Shown in pieces: positions 16,296-17,154 of a stretch of 17,154 nucleotides of DNA (its first letter is position 1; each line of letters starts with the position of its first letter). The stretch is from the NCBI GenBank assembly GCA_937902445.1, contig CALELJ010000148.1:1-17154 (forward strand), written 5' to 3'. The stretch is from an uncultured Treponema sp. (GTDB lineage Bacteria > Spirochaetota > Spirochaetia > Treponematales > Treponemataceae). A program made the position numbers and the translations under genes. The notes under the pieces are model-generated. The model was not told the origin of the DNA, ran no database searches, and saw only the letters and a list, made by a program, of their open reading frames with translations.

Positions 16296-16814
16296 ATGAA
16301 AAAGCTTTTGGTTTTGATTGCCGCTGCATTTATGTGCACAGGATTGTTTGCCCAGACAGTTGGAGGCTGGTCTCCTTATAGTGATGCCGATGGTAATAAA
16401 GGTTCCAGTACAGCTAAGGTTACTGTAAACAATGGAGTTACAAACGTCACCGGAACTGTCACAACACAGTACCAGTATGGTTTCGCCGGAATCACCATGA
16501 ACTCAGATCCTGAATTCATATCTGCCCTCAAGACTGCAAAGGGCGTGAAAGTTACAGTAAGGGGTGACGGGAAAAAATACAACTTCCGCGTTGAAACCAA
16601 CGACAGACCTGATTACTGTTTCCATCAGTTTACAGTTACAGCCGGAGCAAAGGAAACAACCTATGAAATTCCTTTCTCAAAACTTGCCCAGGAATCATGG
16701 GGAAAGAAAAAGGCCTTCGTTCCTGAAAACATTACACAGGTTTCTTTCCAGACAGTTGGTCAGCCTATCTCAACCTACAGCTTCGATGTAATAAAAGTTG
16801 AGGTAATGAAATAA
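16296..16814 (+). CDS. Secreted CIA30-like small protein
   Basis: A 172-residue protein with a clear Sec signal peptide (MKKLLVLIAAAFMCTGLFA, cleavage probably before Gln20) and no lipobox, so it is exported. The mature part resembles the CIA30 family, a galactose-binding-like jelly roll: YGFAGITMNSD, then VKVTVRGDGKKYNFRVET, and a C-terminal strand pattern ending VSFQTVGQPISTYSFDVIKVEV. In bacteria such domains are often attached to or near carbohydrate-active proteins; the ligand is unknown. It stands alone, with its own promoter and ribosome binding site (GGAGG), and ends in a strong terminator. It is divergent from the pectinesterase-like/kdgK operon, which makes a carbohydrate-related role plausible but unproven. 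Confidence 0.75.
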   Translation: MKKLLVLIAAAFMCTGLFAQTVGGWSPYSDADGNKGSSTAKVTVNNGVTNVTGTVTTQYQYGFAGITMNSDPEFISALKTAKGVKVTVRGDGKKYNFRVETNDRPDYCFHQFTVTAGAKETTYEIPFSKLAQESWGKKKAFVPENITQVSFQTVGQPISTYSFDVIKVEVMK

Positions 16815-16832
16815 ACCTTCAATCTGCTGCTT

Positions 16833-16893
16833 AAAAGGACTGGTCCCGAAGTTTACCGCACACGGTCATGCTTCCGGCTCAGTCCTTTTTTTA
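16833..16893 (+). terminator. Intrinsic terminator of the CIA30-like gene
   Basis: AAAAGGACTG (16833-16842) pairs perfectly with CAGTCCTTTT (16880-16889), and the T-run continues to 16892. The 37-nt loop contains a small ACCG-CACA-CGGT hairpin (16855-16866) and a partial CCCGAAG/CTTCCGG pair. It begins 18 nt after the CIA30-like stop codon. Confidence 0.85.
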
Positions 16894-16895
16894 TT

Positions 16896-16933
16896 TTCAA
16901 ATATGTGGAATTCCGTGTTAAAATATACATGAA
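16896..16933 (+). promoter_or_regulatory. Promoter of the membrane sensor gene
   Basis: TTCAAA (16896-16901), 17 nt, TAAAAT (16919-16924) with an extended TGT just before the -10. The ATG at 16934 is only 9 nt beyond the -10 and has no Shine-Dalgarno sequence, so the leader would be 0-3 nt. Confidence 0.55.
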
Positions 16934-17154
16934 ATGAATCCACTTATTTTTTGTTATTCACTTTCGTTTCTCATATCCCTCTCTTTTGTGATAATCACGG
17001 TGTTTGTTTTTCACAACAAGATCTCCATATTCTATCACCTTCTTTTTACCACCATCGCCATATCAAGCCTTGGTTTCCTGCAGACCGCAAACGCAGACAA
17101 CCTTCAGATGGCGATTTTTGCAAACCAGATAACATACCTTGGTGCAAGTTTTAC
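16934..17154 (+). CDS. N-terminus of a multi-pass membrane sensor protein (3' end outside window)
   Basis: The frame opens at 16934 and stays open for 73 codons to the right edge. It shows one hydrophobic helix (about residues 4-26, LIFCYSLSFLISLSFVIITVFVF), a short basic turn (HNK), a second helix (about 30-50), and then the segment NLQMAIFANQITYLGASF. This pattern resembles the 7TM N-terminal sensory region (HisKA_7TM type) found in front of histidine kinase, GGDEF or HD-GYP output domains. The output domain is outside the window, so signalling type cannot be stated. It follows the CIA30-like gene but is separated from it by a strong terminator. Confidence 0.6.
   Translation, partial: MNPLIFCYSLSFLISLSFVIITVFVFHNKISIFYHLLFTTIAISSLGFLQTANADNLQMAIFANQITYLGASF

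Overview
The window looks like chromosomal DNA of a gut or rumen Treponema-type spirochaete. This is inferred from three things: lipoproteins with relaxed spirochaetal lipoboxes (FMSC, FVSC), a long single-chain PurL, and a pectin/uronate catabolism gene pair. Species cannot be fixed from the sequence alone. I see no tRNA, rRNA, CRISPR array, transposase or phage gene. Twelve protein genes are present, two of them cut by the window ends.

Layout. (1) 1-3559, minus: most of a large Ig-domain surface lipoprotein, running off the left edge. (2) 3760-5165, plus: an RluA-type pseudouridine synthase and a cytidylate-kinase-like protein with overlapping stop/start. Their intrinsic terminator is embedded in the convergent neighbour's coding sequence. 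(3) 8718-5158, minus: a thioredoxin-fold lipoprotein without its CxxC motif, followed by two tandem CNNM/HlyC-type membrane proteins. (4) 8743-8921: a 179-bp foldback element built from nested inverted repeats, lying between purL and that lipoprotein. (5) 12909-8923, minus: purL, carrying in frame a short copy of the same REP-like repeat found in the foldback element. (6) 14038-12980, minus: a WecA/TagO-family polyprenyl-phosphate sugar-phosphate transferase. (7) 16134-14108, minus: a pectinesterase-fold protein translationally coupled to 2-keto-3-deoxygluconate kinase. (8) 16296-16814, plus: a small secreted CIA30-like protein with a clear terminator. (9) 16934 onward, plus: the start of a membrane sensor protein.

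How the parts relate. The pectinesterase-like/kdgK pair and the divergently transcribed secreted CIA30-like protein suggest plant-polysaccharide use; kdgK is the pectin/uronate step that can be assigned with confidence. The pectinesterase-like protein has Asn at both positions where the family carries catalytic Asp, and it has no signal peptide, so a classical secreted pectin methylesterase role is doubtful.

The main observations for follow-up are: a recurrent promoter arrangement in which a -10 box sits 6-9 nt before an ATG with no Shine-Dalgarno sequence (five genes, implying leaderless mRNAs); the foldback element and its relationship to the repeat inside purL; the double Asp-to-Asn pectinesterase homologue; and the terminator embedded in a convergent gene.
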